Assembly: GCA_032716605.1 (NCBI GenBank) | Contig: CM064545.1 | Span: 10,509,479-10,573,478 of the forward strand | DNA: 64,000 nucleotides | DNA from: Paralithodes platypus | Taxonomy: Eukaryota > Arthropoda > Malacostraca > Decapoda > Lithodidae | Direction: 5' to 3' | The notes under the pieces: generated by a model | Seen by the model: the letters and a program-made list of their open reading frames with translations, nothing else | What the model was told of the DNA's origin: nothing | Databases searched by the model: none | Made by a program: the position numbers and the translations under genes | Shown: positions 54,413 to 64,000 of the stretch, one piece after another | How the letters are laid out: each line of letters opens with the position of its first letter | Numbering within the stretch: the stretch's first letter is position 1

Positions 54413-57400
54413 TTATGGGGGCACACGGTACGGGATTGACTTAAAGGGTAGATGGTCCCCCACGTCAACATCATGCATAGCCTGAGTAGTGAGGCCTGGG
54501 TGTTCAGCAAATACAGTGGGGTATGAACCGAACAACTGACGGATAGCATCAAACTGCGGCTCAGGCAAATGAGCTATAGCCTCGTCAGCCCTTAGGCTCG
54601 AGTTCCCCGCCCACTGATCCGCTGAAACATGTTGATCCCAGCTATCCTCCTCTGAAGCTTGACTGTCCCCCTCTCCTTCTCCACCACGGCCGCAACAAGC
54701 CAACACAGGGACAGTGAGAGGCTCAGAGGGGCGCCTCACATACTCTTTAATAAGGTTCACGTGACATAACTGGTTCTTTTTCCTCCTGTCTGGAGTGGCA
54801 ACAAGGTAATCTAAGTCTGAAATTTTTTCTACAATTTTATAAGGTCCAGTGTACTTCGCAGAGAGGGGGTTACCAACCAAAGGCAACAAAATTAATACCT
54901 CTTGTCCTACAGTGAACTTCCGGAGCCTCACTTTGCGATCATACCTGTCCTTCATCAAAGCTTGTGATTCTGTCAAATTTCTACCTGCCATCTCCAGACT
55001 CTTAAGCATGCGCTCACGGCTTTCAAGCACATACTTTAATAATGGACAAGGCTGCACAGTCCCCTCCCAAATTTCTTTCAGCATGTTAAGGGGGCCCCTG
55101 ACACGGTGTCCAAAAATCAGCTCGTTTGGACTAAATCCCAGGCTCTCACCAGGTACCTCCCGAGCAGCAAACAGCACATAAGGCAATCCAAGATCCCAAT
55201 CCATACCGTTGTCAGCACAATAACCCCTGAGCATGCTTTTAAGTGTAGCATGCCACCGCTCAAGCACCCCTTGACTCTCAGGGTGATACGCTGACGATAC
55301 TACTGCTCGTATCCCATGCTGTTGCATTGTTTGCTTGAACATGTTGGAGGTGAAATTAGATCCCTGATCAGACTGAATCTCCTCCGGGTACCCGTACCTT
55401 GAGAAGTACCACAACAAGTTACTGACTACCGTCTTAGCCATTCCATTTTTCATAGGGTATGCATCGGGGTATCTAGTGGCAACATCCATTATGGTTAACA
55501 AAAATTTATTTCCCGCCTTAGTGGGAGGGAGTGGACCAACCATGTCAACAATAATTTTACTAAAGGGTGGCCCAATCACAGGAATAGGGTGTAACGGAGC
55601 CTTAGGAATAACTTGGTTCGGTTTCCCGACACGTTGACAAATATCACAGGAGTTTATCCATGACTGCACATGAGACTTCATCCCCGGCCACCAAAACAAT
55701 TTCCCCAAAGCCGCCACCGTTTTTCTCACCCCTAGATGTCCTGCCAGTGGTGTGTCATGCGCCAACCTCAGTAGGCTATCCCTGCACTCCCGTGGCACCA
55801 CCAACTGGTCCACTACTCCGGACCCCTTTTGCCAACTACGTTTAGGGTCTTGAAAACGCCTATAAAGGATGCCTTCTAAATAAAAAAAATCTCCTGGCTG
55901 TGCATCGCCGTCCTCGTCGAGCTCTACAGCTCCATTAGCACACGTTTGGAGCTCAGGGTCCTCTAGTTGCAACCGACTTATATCTGAGGGTGCCAAGCGA
56001 TCTAACTGCTCCCGGAGCAATGCATGACCTTCCCCGATACTGGGCTGCTCCCTCTGTCTCTCTCGATGTACATAACGTTGCTGTCGTGGAGACTCGTCAT
56101 GCCCAGCCTCGTCACTCTCGATGACAGGCCCAGGGGCTACTCCAGAATTAAGTAATGGTGCTAATACTGAATCACCCAGGAGAGCCGCCGAGTCAAAACT
56201 CTTAAAACCAACTCCAGCTTTAGCCTCCTCCTGTTGATCGTTCCTCCGCTGGTCTGAAGGCGGAGGACTAGGCTGTGACACTTTAGCTGCCCGAGCTCGG
56301 GTGACAACACACGCCATGGGTTGTGTCTGGCACCGCTCGACCCACTCTTGCTCTTCCCTACTCACGTCGGCCGGCCTCTCGGCAACGACTAAGGGTAGAA
56401 CCTCGGAAGCGGGCATTGCAAAGTCGTTGCCGAGAAGAAGGTCGACGCCCTCCACTGGCAGTTTCTCCACAATCCCGACATCCAATTCACGTGCCACACC
56501 ATCCACCTCCAACTCCAACCGCACCAGCGGGTATGACCGAGTTGCATTAATACCCTGCACCACTACCACCCGAGCCGCGTTTATAGGGTAGCCAGTCAAG
56601 TTTTTCATCAGAGTCTGGGAAGCACCTGTATCACGCAAGACCTCTACTCCATGCTTGCGCCCCGCCCACATCACGCAACCCCGCCCTCTATGGTCGCAAA
56701 AAACATCCTGAGCAGGGTTCGAGCCTCCCAGGTGCTTCTGCATTGGCTGTGCCTCAGCCTCTGACGAACTGCCCCAGGCAAACTCAGATGACTTCGGAGA
56801 CACACCAATGTTGCAGGCCAAAGACACAGCTGCTGTAGGTGGTTTGCTAGGACAGACTCTTGCAAAGTGCCCCTTTTTATGACAATGATAACACTCCACC
56901 TCCCCTTTGGGCTTCCCTTGGTACTGGGAAGGGCCCGGCCCCTTCTTAAATGGGACGGTGCTAGTCTTGTGGTCAGTCTTGGTATCATGGCTCTTGTACT
57001 TGTTTGCATAAGGTATATCACTAACTCGGGGGGGTGGGGCGTCACGCCCCTTGTTACCTGCCTCACTACGCTGGGCAGACCCGCACCCACGAATTAGTGA
57101 TAGCCGGAGGTCAGCCATCTCAGCTGCCTCCTGTAGAGTTTTTGGGTTCTTTTCTTTAATAGTTAAAGTCATTTCTGCACCAGTACACTTATAAAACTGC
57201 TCGAGCAGAAACAGCTCAGTCAACTGTTCGGCCGTCTCAGCTTTCTCAGAACGTGTCCAGTTTTTAAGTGCATCTTTTAAGTCCCGGGCATGTTCAAGAA
57301 AGGTCACCTCCCTAGTCTTTGTAACACCCCGAAACTTCAATCGATATGTTTCCGGTTGCAACTCGTATGCCCGTAGGACAGCTCTCTTCAATTCTGGGTA

Positions 57401-58302
57401 GTCAATGCAAGACTCTAAAGGCAGTGCATCATAAGCCTTCAGACCCTTACCCGTAAGTCTTGAGGAGACTAGAGCTGCCCACTTCTCTTCAGGCCAATTA
57501 TGCTCCCTACATTTCTTCTCAAAACGATTAAAAAATTCTGTGACTTCAGTTTCACTAAATACCGGCACCAATTTGACTAATTGGGCCAAGGACTGTTCTC
57601 TTACTTGGCCCTCACGGCCCATCCAAGTCCCTGTCGACTCTGCACGAGACTTATCTAAATCTAATTTAGCACAATATTTCTCCGAGTCGTACTTAAGCTC
57701 AGCCTCATGCCTCCTAACCTCAATCTCATGCCTCCTCGTCTCATCCTCCTGCCTCCTGGTCTCATTTTCATGCCTCCTGGTCTCATCCTCCTGCTTCCTA
57801 GCCTCAATCTTAGCAAGCTCAAGTCTAAATACCATATCTGGAGACAGACAGGAAGAGGGAGCTGCCACTACTGAAGGAGGGGGGGCAAAAACTGGGGAAC
57901 CACCATGTGCACCACCCGAGGGCACTCCAATCTGCCAATTCTCATCCCTCTGTGGGAGAGTGCTAACCTCCGGTAACTGAGTGGACGGCACTGTGGGAGT
58001 CGAGTGAGAGGGGATCTGGGGAGGAACCCCCCAAACGCCCTCTCCTCCGAAACCCCATGTCGCCCACGCAACACCCAGGAAATCAGCTCCCCCTTGGACA
58101 TCCCTACTACATTGGAAATTCCCAAAACCTTGGCTATCAGGTGCAAGCCACAAACCTCCACCCCAGTCAGCCTCTCCTCCGTCACGTGGTACCGCTTACT
58201 CACAAAAACTCTAGCATCCTCCTCACTGGTTACTAACGGCACACCTTCAAATGGCATCTCTCGCTCATCGTCAGTGCTAATGCACGACATACTGAAGTCC
58301 AC
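54413..58302 (-). CDS. gag-pol: Element 2 Gag-protease-integrase polyprotein (one frame break)
   Basis: Gag most likely starts at 58302 (MDFSMSCISTDD). A one-base loss in a G run near 58027-58032 shifts into the long frame at 54413-58153. Approximate residues of that frame: coiled-coil-like RRHE/ETRRQED repeats at 120-160; capsid-like domain to about 330; zinc knuckle CYHCHKKGHFARVC near 420; protease LRDTGASQTL near 504; integrase zinc finger (H-x-H, CDIC) 795-840; DDE core with IIVDMVGP near 868, IQSDQGSNF near 931 and GVLERWHAT near 963; GPY-like module (YTGPYKIVEK) near 1103. The frame closes at VPP just before RT. In element 1 the Gag frame is continuous here, so the first break is an indel, not programmed shifting. 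Confidence 0.92.
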
Positions 58303-58483
58303 AAAAAAATTCTCGAGACAAAAGTGTTTAACTTCCTATGCAAGCACTAATTACTAAATTAACTGGAGTCTCTATAATGCTTTACTAATTGCCATACAAA
58401 AACAAATATTCTTCAATATGCACGCTAAATACAAACAAACAAATGTTGTACAACTCTGCAAAAATTTATACTGTTCACAAAAT
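58303..58483. other. Element 2 5' leader
   Basis: AT-rich non-coding sequence between the primer site and Gag. Confidence 0.75.
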
Positions 58484-58500
58484 CCTAAGCAAGGTCGCCA
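58484..58500 (-). promoter_or_regulatory. Primer-binding site of element 2
   Basis: On the minus strand TGGCGACCTTGCTTAGG starts two bases after the 5' LTR and differs from the element 1 site at two bases. Confidence 0.85.
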
Positions 58501-58502
58501 TT

Positions 58503-60360
58503 TGTTACGACCTGGCACTCGGGTACACAAGGGCTCTCAATCAGGACTCTAATACGGCTCGCTGCCACAACGGAAACACACGATCCCAACCCCTGAGTAC
58601 TGCCAGCCGAACAAAAAACACCAATACCCTCCAGAGTTCAATCTGCTATAACGGGGTATACAAGAACTCGGTACTAGTGTTCAACAACAGACTAATAAAG
58701 AGACAGGAATTCTCTAGTCTGGTCAACAATCAAACAAAGAAGTAAGAAACAACAACACCAAAGAATAGTGTTGGCCGAAGCCGAAGTAATCCACCCTTGA
58801 CTAAGAACTTAAGAAGTCCTCCACCCTCTACTTCGGATCGGCACTATTACGTTACGTTAATTAATAGTCCTTAAGCATCGAGCAAGGAATCTTCTGAAAA
58901 AAGTTAGATGCTTCTCGGATGCTCGTAAGAAGTACGTATCGGATTTTGAACAGTAATTCAATAAGAAAAACACTGGCAATTAAATACTATTACAGGTTTA
59001 AATTGGCATAAGAATAATTAAAAGAATATGCAATAGTAAATGGCAAACATTAAAAAGAAGTACTCCGCAAATGCAACGGCAATAGCCTACTCGGATTGTG
59101 CTCGTGGGCCACTAATCACTAAAGTAGCCAAGCTTGCAACACATGAAATCAATAGTGCATAAACAATATCATACATAAGGAAAGCTTCAATACTATTCTG
59201 TATCTACTAATCGAGTAAAGTCTAGCTGGGGTACTGTGGGCAAAAGGTAGCAGTGACTGAGCAAAAACGGCTCGTAGCCTAGCGAAGTCCTCACAACTGT
59301 TTAAAGTATTACGTTAAAACTAACAAGTGCACTTTGAGAAATCCAGATCCCTTGTATCTGGTTTTCTCCCGGCTCCTTGACAAAGTAAAAACAAACTGTT
59401 AATAAAATACAGGGTGGTTAGGCTCTTGCCCTCACGCACTGTAAATTATTAACTCAACACAGTCAGCCGCGAAGACAACCTAGGCTTCACTGAACCGAAA
59501 CGAGTATGCAGGTTTATAGCTCAACCACTGCATCAAACAACAACTCGTAACACAGAAAAGCCTTACCCCAGTCTAGCATTACCTAGACTAGCAGAAAACA
59601 GGAATAATAATAATAACACACAGGGAAATGCATATACAAGTGCAACAAACATAAATCAATCCTATTCTAAGTTAACCCTTCCAAAATAGGCTATCTAATA
59701 GGCAAATATCTCGTGAGAACTCAAGCGATAATACGTTGGCTGACTAGCTCTGCACCAACGGGACCATGGAAGTTAAAAAGGGTAGGGAAAAGAGGAGATA
59801 AGAATGTAAGGTAGTAGAGAAAGTTCACATCAGTCAGAAGAATATATATAGTTAGCAAGGGAAATGAGAAGTCGCTCTGCCTAATGAGTTCTGATCAAAA
59901 AATGGCTAGACTTCCCTTTTTATACTCGGCCCTCTAGTGAGCCCAACGTGAACTACTAAGGACCGCCCACTGACAATCATTACGTAATTTCTCTCTCTCC
60001 TCTGGGATAGACAAAGGCTTTCCTAGCACTGAGGGGAGGGGGGGGGGGGGGGAGTGCTAGTGAGTTAGGCCCACCTCCCGCATGGCGCACCCACTGACCC
60101 CCAACTGTGGCTGCCGCTTCTCCCATCATTACAAATAAGTTTTACACACAATACTTATAACTAATGATATAAAATAGAACTCGTTGACTCAGATGAAAAC
60201 AAAATACATATTCATATTACTTATAGTACAACGGCTCACATGAACTAAGTTAGGAAACTCTACATAGACTACAGCCAAAGTTCCTGCCCTGACGATCCTA
60301 GCGAGAGTGGGGCATGACTAGGCGTTCTGTACAGCATGCTCACACTGGACATGCGTCACA
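58503..60360 (-). repeat. 5' LTR of element 2 (1858 bp)
   Basis: Direct repeat of 50926-52784. Its apparent frames duplicate those of the other LTR and are not genes. It should contain the promoter, but I could not place a TATA box with confidence. Confidence 0.96.
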
Positions 60361-60519
60361 ATATTAAAATCAGTTACGCGGCCGGTATCATAAGAAAATG
60401 CCTAATAATGGTACTGCGTACTCTCTCGGGTATTGGGAAGGCGGGACTGGCGGCCGAAATGGGTCGGTGGGTCGTGCGGCTGAACCAGGGTGGATGAGAG
60501 GCATTTACTGACCAACCTT
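60361..60519. other. piggyBac 5' non-coding, resumed after element 2
   Basis: It begins with the second ATAT duplication. GC-rich in part, with no frame of note. Confidence 0.6.
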
Positions 60520-61290
60520 TTTTTACCGCAACTTTGGACCTCATTTACTCAGGTCGTGTGGGTTGGTTTTGCTTGAAAATTGTGTCAGAGCCGTGGGATG
60601 TCATTGTGTATACGTATTATCGGTGTACATGAACATAGTCTGAGCGGGTGATGGATAATAAACGGATTTACGTATATCCGCATATTGCCACACGACTTTG
60701 GACATGATTTACTCAGGTGGTATTGTAACTATTGGCCTAAAAATGATACAGGGTATTCGATACAATATGGAAAACCAGTGGTTGGCGGGAAAACGGGTTG
60801 TTGGGGTGAGCGGCTGGATGGTGGGATGGATTAGGGGCGCGGTATTATCCACCTTTTCGCTCCGACTTTGAACCTTAGTTACTCGGGTCGTATGGTCGGG
60901 TTTGGCTTGAGATTTTTGTCAGACACGGTTGGATGGTGTACGAGACCTTTGTATGGGTCTACCTGACCATGCCTAGTATTGCCTAGAGGCTACAGGCTGC
61001 GTGAGAAAATCCTATATGCGCATATTGGCTAGCGACTTTGAACCTTATTTACTCAGGTTGTATGGTGTGGTTTGGTCTTAAAATGGTATAGGATGTTCAT
61101 TAGGATGTATTTGATGAGGGAGCAGCTGTCAAAACGACTTTGGACCTTATTTACTACGTGCATATGGTAGGAAGTGCCTGGATGAGTTGTGTATATGGTA
61201 GACTAATCTATATTTCTGTAGGTGTGACATTCCTTAGTCACGCGACTTTAGACCTTATAATGTCTTGTCCTATGTCATATTGCCTTGAAA
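60520..61290 (+). repeat. Degenerate repeats upstream of the transposase
   Basis: The phrase CGACTTTGGACCTTATTTAC, often continuing TCAGG-CGTATGG, recurs near 60532, 60696, 60862, 61030, 61134 and 61243. The first four are spaced by about 165 bp and the last two are shorter. Each of the first four is followed by a TTGGCTTGAAAATT-like segment. They lie just 5' of the transposase and could be regulatory or transposase-binding repeats, or a satellite picked up by the transposon. Confidence 0.8.
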
Positions 61291-61398
61291 TTTGTTGTGA
61301 AAAGTTCGTTGGCTGGTAGATATGATAAGTCAAAAAGCTGCTCTGGCTTGACCTAGTGCGTTACAAAGGACATTCAGTATACCCGTTGTCTTCCGCGA

Positions 61399-61956
61399 GT
61401 GATCATCATGTCCAAACAACCTCCACGCCGTAACCCACCCCGTGCTAAGGGCCTTACCATTGATGAAGCCATCCTACTACAAAGTGACGAGATAGACTCT
61501 GACACAGAATCCTCAGGCCTCGAGGAATCCGAAGAGGAATATTTCCCGAGTCGGGAGGAATATACCGCCATGAACAAGGAGGCACCTTTCATCCCTATCG
61601 CAGAACTACCTCTCAGTTTTGCGCAACTGAGGGAGAGGGAGGCTAGTAATTACCGTTCCCCCATGTCTCCCAGGGCAAGGGACATAGAGGACTCCCCAGC
61701 AAGTGGGGAAGCGGTTGAGCTAGAGGAAGAGGAACAAACAGACGACCCTATGGCCTTCCTGGACATTCCCCAATGCTACCGCCAGCCTGCCCCTACGGCC
61801 GCGAGTGTGCGAGGCCCTGTTCATGCTCTGCCTCCTCAACGCCTCCCATCACCACCACCACGGAAGCCCTCACCTCTCAAAGCTGCAAAACCCAAACATT
61901 TCTATGGGCTTAGCAGGAGTGATGCCGCACCACCATCCAGTGACGAGGAAGAGTAG
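61399..61956 (+). pseudogene. piggyBac transposase N-terminal region
   Basis: The frame starts near an ATG at 61399/61408. It holds a basic MSKQPPRRNPPRAKG segment, then an acidic domain (DEIDSDTESSGLEESEEE) typical of piggyBac N-termini. It ends with SSDEEE and a TAG at 61954-61956. Coding continues in the same frame for a short basic stretch (PREVKRRRM) and then in another frame. The TAG and the shift are most simply decay, though an intron cannot be excluded. Confidence 0.7.
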
Positions 61957-62025
61957 GTTCCCGACACCCCACCAAGAGAAGTCAAAAGACGTAGGATGGT
62001 TGCGAGGTGTCTCCTTCCCACATAT

Positions 62026-62500
62026 GGCAGCCCGGGAAGACGCAGCTGCAGCGGCCAGGGGAGAGCCTCGCATTCGCACACCACCACCAGCACCATCACC
62101 AGACAACCCCCCACCATCACCGGGTGGTTCACTACCCTACACCCCCACCGGAACTCCTATACCAGTGCCATACCACACACCAACACCATCACCACCTCCA
62201 TTCGATCCTTCCGCAGAACGTCCAGCCCCCGGGCGTGGGGTTGTAAGTGGGCGTCCAAGACGGGTTGGTAAGGTGACCCTGATTCGAGGCCCACCCACTG
62301 GCGCTTCGAGAAGGCCAGAAGGGTCCAGGCGGCCTTCAGGAGGCAGGCCAAGGGCAAGGGCAAGGGCAAGGGCAAGGGCAAGGGCTAGGGGAGTAGCAAC
62401 AGGCAGGGTTGCGCCCACTCGCCACCCAGGTGACCCGGATCCCGACTACCCAGATGCCGACGACGACGAAGGTGCCGGATTACCTGATGTTTGGAATTAG
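62026..62500 (+). pseudogene. piggyBac transposase proline/arginine-rich linker
   Basis: In the same frame as the catalytic domain: AAREDAAAAARGEPRI, a Pro-rich run, then an RARARARARARA stretch encoded by an AGGGCA hexanucleotide array (about 62346-62390), then DPDYPDADDDEGAG. It ends at TAG 62498-62500, after which the frame continues as EDGAQYQPTDWQF without a break. Confidence 0.65.
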
Positions 62501-64000
62501 GAGGATGGGGCGCAGTATCAGCCCACCGACTGGCAATTTGTGGGCGCAGGGATTGCCGGCCCTACGTTCCATCATCAAGGACCTGACACCCCAAGACTGG
62601 ACATCTTCCTACAATTTTTTACTGTCAACCTCATGAAACTGATTGTGGACCAGACTAACTGGTATAATTGGTATTTCATGGCTGGTAAGGAGCAAACAAG
62701 GTACTCGGCCAGGCTGTCATGGGAAACACTGCTAATCCCAGAGCTCTACTGTTTCTTTGCGATCGTGATCCTGATGGGGGTGACGACGAAATCGTCAATC
62801 CGGAAGCATTGGTCATGGGATCCCCTCATCCGCACCCCTATCTTTGGCCAGATCATGAGACGGAACCGATTCTATGCAATAATGGGGAACCTGCACTTCA
62901 TCGACAGCCTGGCATGCCATACCAGAAACCAGGACCTCCCCAGAAACACCAAGGACCCCATGGAGAGGATAAGACCAATCTTTGAGTACCTCAAGATCAA
63001 GTTTGCTGCGGCCTTCATACCCCATCAGAAACTAATAATTGACGAGAGTTTGTTACTGTGGTGGGGAAACATCAGCATGCGACACTACATCTCCAGCAAA
63101 CGTCATAGGTATGGCTTGAAGACCTTCGTCATGTGTGACTGTCTGACCGGCTACATCCAGGTCATCATTCTGTTTATGGGGAAGAAGACAGAATTGGTGC
63201 CATTGAGGACATATGGGATTTCAGGGGCCGTTGTCATCACCTTGATGGAGCCATACTTGGACAGGGGCCACATACTGTACTTGGACAACTGGTACACCAG
63301 CCCCTCCCTTGCCAAGTTCCTGTATAGCCGCACAACAGGCGCGTGTGGCACCGTCAGGAGGAACAGAATCTTCATGCCCAATCTACCACCCAGGCGGGAA
63401 AAGGGCTCCATCATCTACCTGCAGGCCAATAATGTCCTCCTGTTGTCCTGGATGGATAACCGGGACGTCAACGTCCTCACAACAGTCCACCGACCAATCT
63501 TCCAAAACAGCCGACGACGTGACCGAGCAACAGGGGATATGATCCGGAAGCCTGAGGCAATCTGTGACTACAATATCAACATGCGGCTGGTTGACAAGTC
63601 CGATGCTGTCATCGCTTCGTGTGAGTGTGCGAGGAAGACTATGCGGTGGTACAAAAAATAGTTCTTCCATCTCCTAGACATCACCCTGTACAACTGCCAC
63701 ATTCTCCACCATGCAATAACTGGCAAGCGAGAGATGATGGAGGACTTCTGCATCGAGTTGTGCAGAGAGATGTTGCATAAGTACATGACTGAACCCCAAG
63801 ACCCGCAACCACCAGCACATCGTCAGCCAGCAGCAGAAGGGATTCCCAGGCTCACTGGACGCCATTTCCCCACGTATGTGCCAGCCACTGATGGCCAGGC
63901 GAGACCCCGCAGGCAGTGGCATGTGCGTCGCAACACGACACGAAGGATCCCTAAAAGACAAGACACCAATAATTTCTGCAGGCAGTGTAATGTAGCACTG
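62501..64000 (+). pseudogene. piggyBac transposase catalytic domain, amber stop, runs off window
   Basis: Counting from codon 62540: a dimerisation/insertion region (FFTVNLMKLIVDQTN), RYSARLSWETLLIPELYCFF, then the RNase H-like core. Catalytic Asps are D168 (KLIIDESLL), D249 (LYLDNWYTS), and D306 and D309 (WMDNRDVNVL). All four match the DDD/D set of piggyBac. A TAG at 63659-63661 interrupts the conserved WYKK-x-FFHLLD block, where a Leu codon is expected. The frame then continues through a C-terminal tail to FCRQC at the edge, the start of the cysteine-rich domain. The core is well preserved apart from the stops. Confidence 0.9.

Larger units (their letters stand above)
50926..60360 (-). mobile_element. 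Gmr1-like LTR retrotransposon 2, nearly intact
   Basis: 9435 bp on the minus strand with LTRs 58503-60360 (5') and 50926-52784 (3'), and TSD ATAT. The internal order is primer site, Gag, zinc knuckle, protease, integrase, GPY-like module, RT, RNase H, polypurine tract. Integrase upstream of RT is the unusual order known for the Gmr1 lineage. Only two one-base frame breaks interrupt the coding region, and both lie at or beside G runs. The LTRs are almost identical, so insertion is very recent. Confidence 0.95.
50841..64000 (+). mobile_element. piggyBac transposon, 5' end and transposase, split by element 2
   Basis: It begins CCCGCTGGATCCCAGCGACG directly after TTAA in the gypsy 3 RT. Its first 85 bp carry two GACGC/GCGTC dyads (50856-50874 and 50901-50917). 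Element 2 then interrupts it with ATAT duplicated (50922-50925, 60361-60364). After 60360 come 1 kb of non-coding tandem repeats and the transposase, running off the window. That one transposon spans both sides is inferred from orientation, spacing and the ATAT duplication. Confidence 0.78.

Noticed and set aside
58020..58040. Programmed -1 frameshift between Gag and the long frame of element 2
   Set aside because: Element 1 reads through the same region in one continuous frame, so a one-base loss in the G run is the simpler explanation.
58389..58745. Small protein repeated identically at 58389-58745 and at the end of the 49717-51168 frame
   Set aside because: The shared part is LTR sequence of element 2, duplicated because it is an LTR.
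61954..63661. Alternative genetic code with TAG as sense
   Set aside because: Stops of other types occur in neighbouring relics, and nothing in the window shows a code change; decay or suppression is sufficient.
1..64000. Host protein-coding genes
   Set aside because: Every frame with a recognisable motif belongs to a transposable element; host exons too short to recognise by eye could still be missed.

Overview
This window looks like transposon-dense, non-genic DNA from a marine invertebrate, most likely a decapod crustacean. The evidence for that is indirect: abundant (CT)n/(TGTC)n microsatellites, TAGGCC-rich spacers, tRNA-headed SINEs, Penelope-like, Ty3/gypsy, several non-LTR and piggyBac elements in one place, and no operons. 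I recognise no host protein-coding gene. Every long reading frame with a convincing motif belongs to a mobile element. All family calls come from reading motifs by eye; no database search was possible.

Layout. 1-12.6 kb: an unclassified dispersed repeat (repeat A) split by a 3.5 kb insertion carrying a Penelope-like reverse transcriptase, which itself holds a LINE stub with a 14-bp target duplication. Then a decayed Ty3/gypsy element on the minus strand (IN 6650-7981, RT 8557-9430, gag 9985-10380) carrying a TTAA MITE with three 22-bp palindromes, then a second copy of repeat A. 13-17.2 kb: a large degenerate repeat packed with AGGTCA motifs, interrupted by two oppositely oriented 0.5 kb SINEs. 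17.2-26.2 kb: LINE tails, tandem duplications, and a foldback-like repeat family (repeat B) whose copies carry a CTCF-like core, plus an ACACGAGT-type repeat field with an 86-bp near-perfect palindrome. 26.2-29.7 kb: a macro-repeat made of truncated LINE copies and about 170-bp satellite units.

30.5-43.5 kb: one long non-LTR element (2A-like motif, PHD finger, endonuclease, RT) split by a 9285-bp LTR retrotransposon (32354-41638, TSD GACG). That element is itself interrupted by two MITEs inserted at TTAA or TTAA-like sites and has lost its integrase. 43.55-47.1 kb: a 3.6 kb TTAA-flanked element with 15-bp inverted termini and a possible first exon with a splice donor. 48.5-50.84 kb: a third Ty3/gypsy element cut at TTAA by a piggyBac transposon that begins at 50841 and runs off the window; its transposase is at 61.4-64.0 kb. 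That piggyBac element was in turn split by a nearly intact 9435-bp LTR retrotransposon (50926-60360, minus strand, TSD ATAT) with almost identical LTRs.

The two 9.3-9.4 kb LTR elements belong to one lineage: same primer-binding site, same 4-bp TSD length and related Gag. In the complete copy the order is Gag, protease, integrase, then RT-RNase H. This is the copia-like order known for the Gmr1 lineage of Ty3/gypsy elements. The nested insertions give a relative history: old gypsy, LINE and Penelope-like copies, then TTAA transposition, then a very recent insertion of the complete Gmr1-like element.
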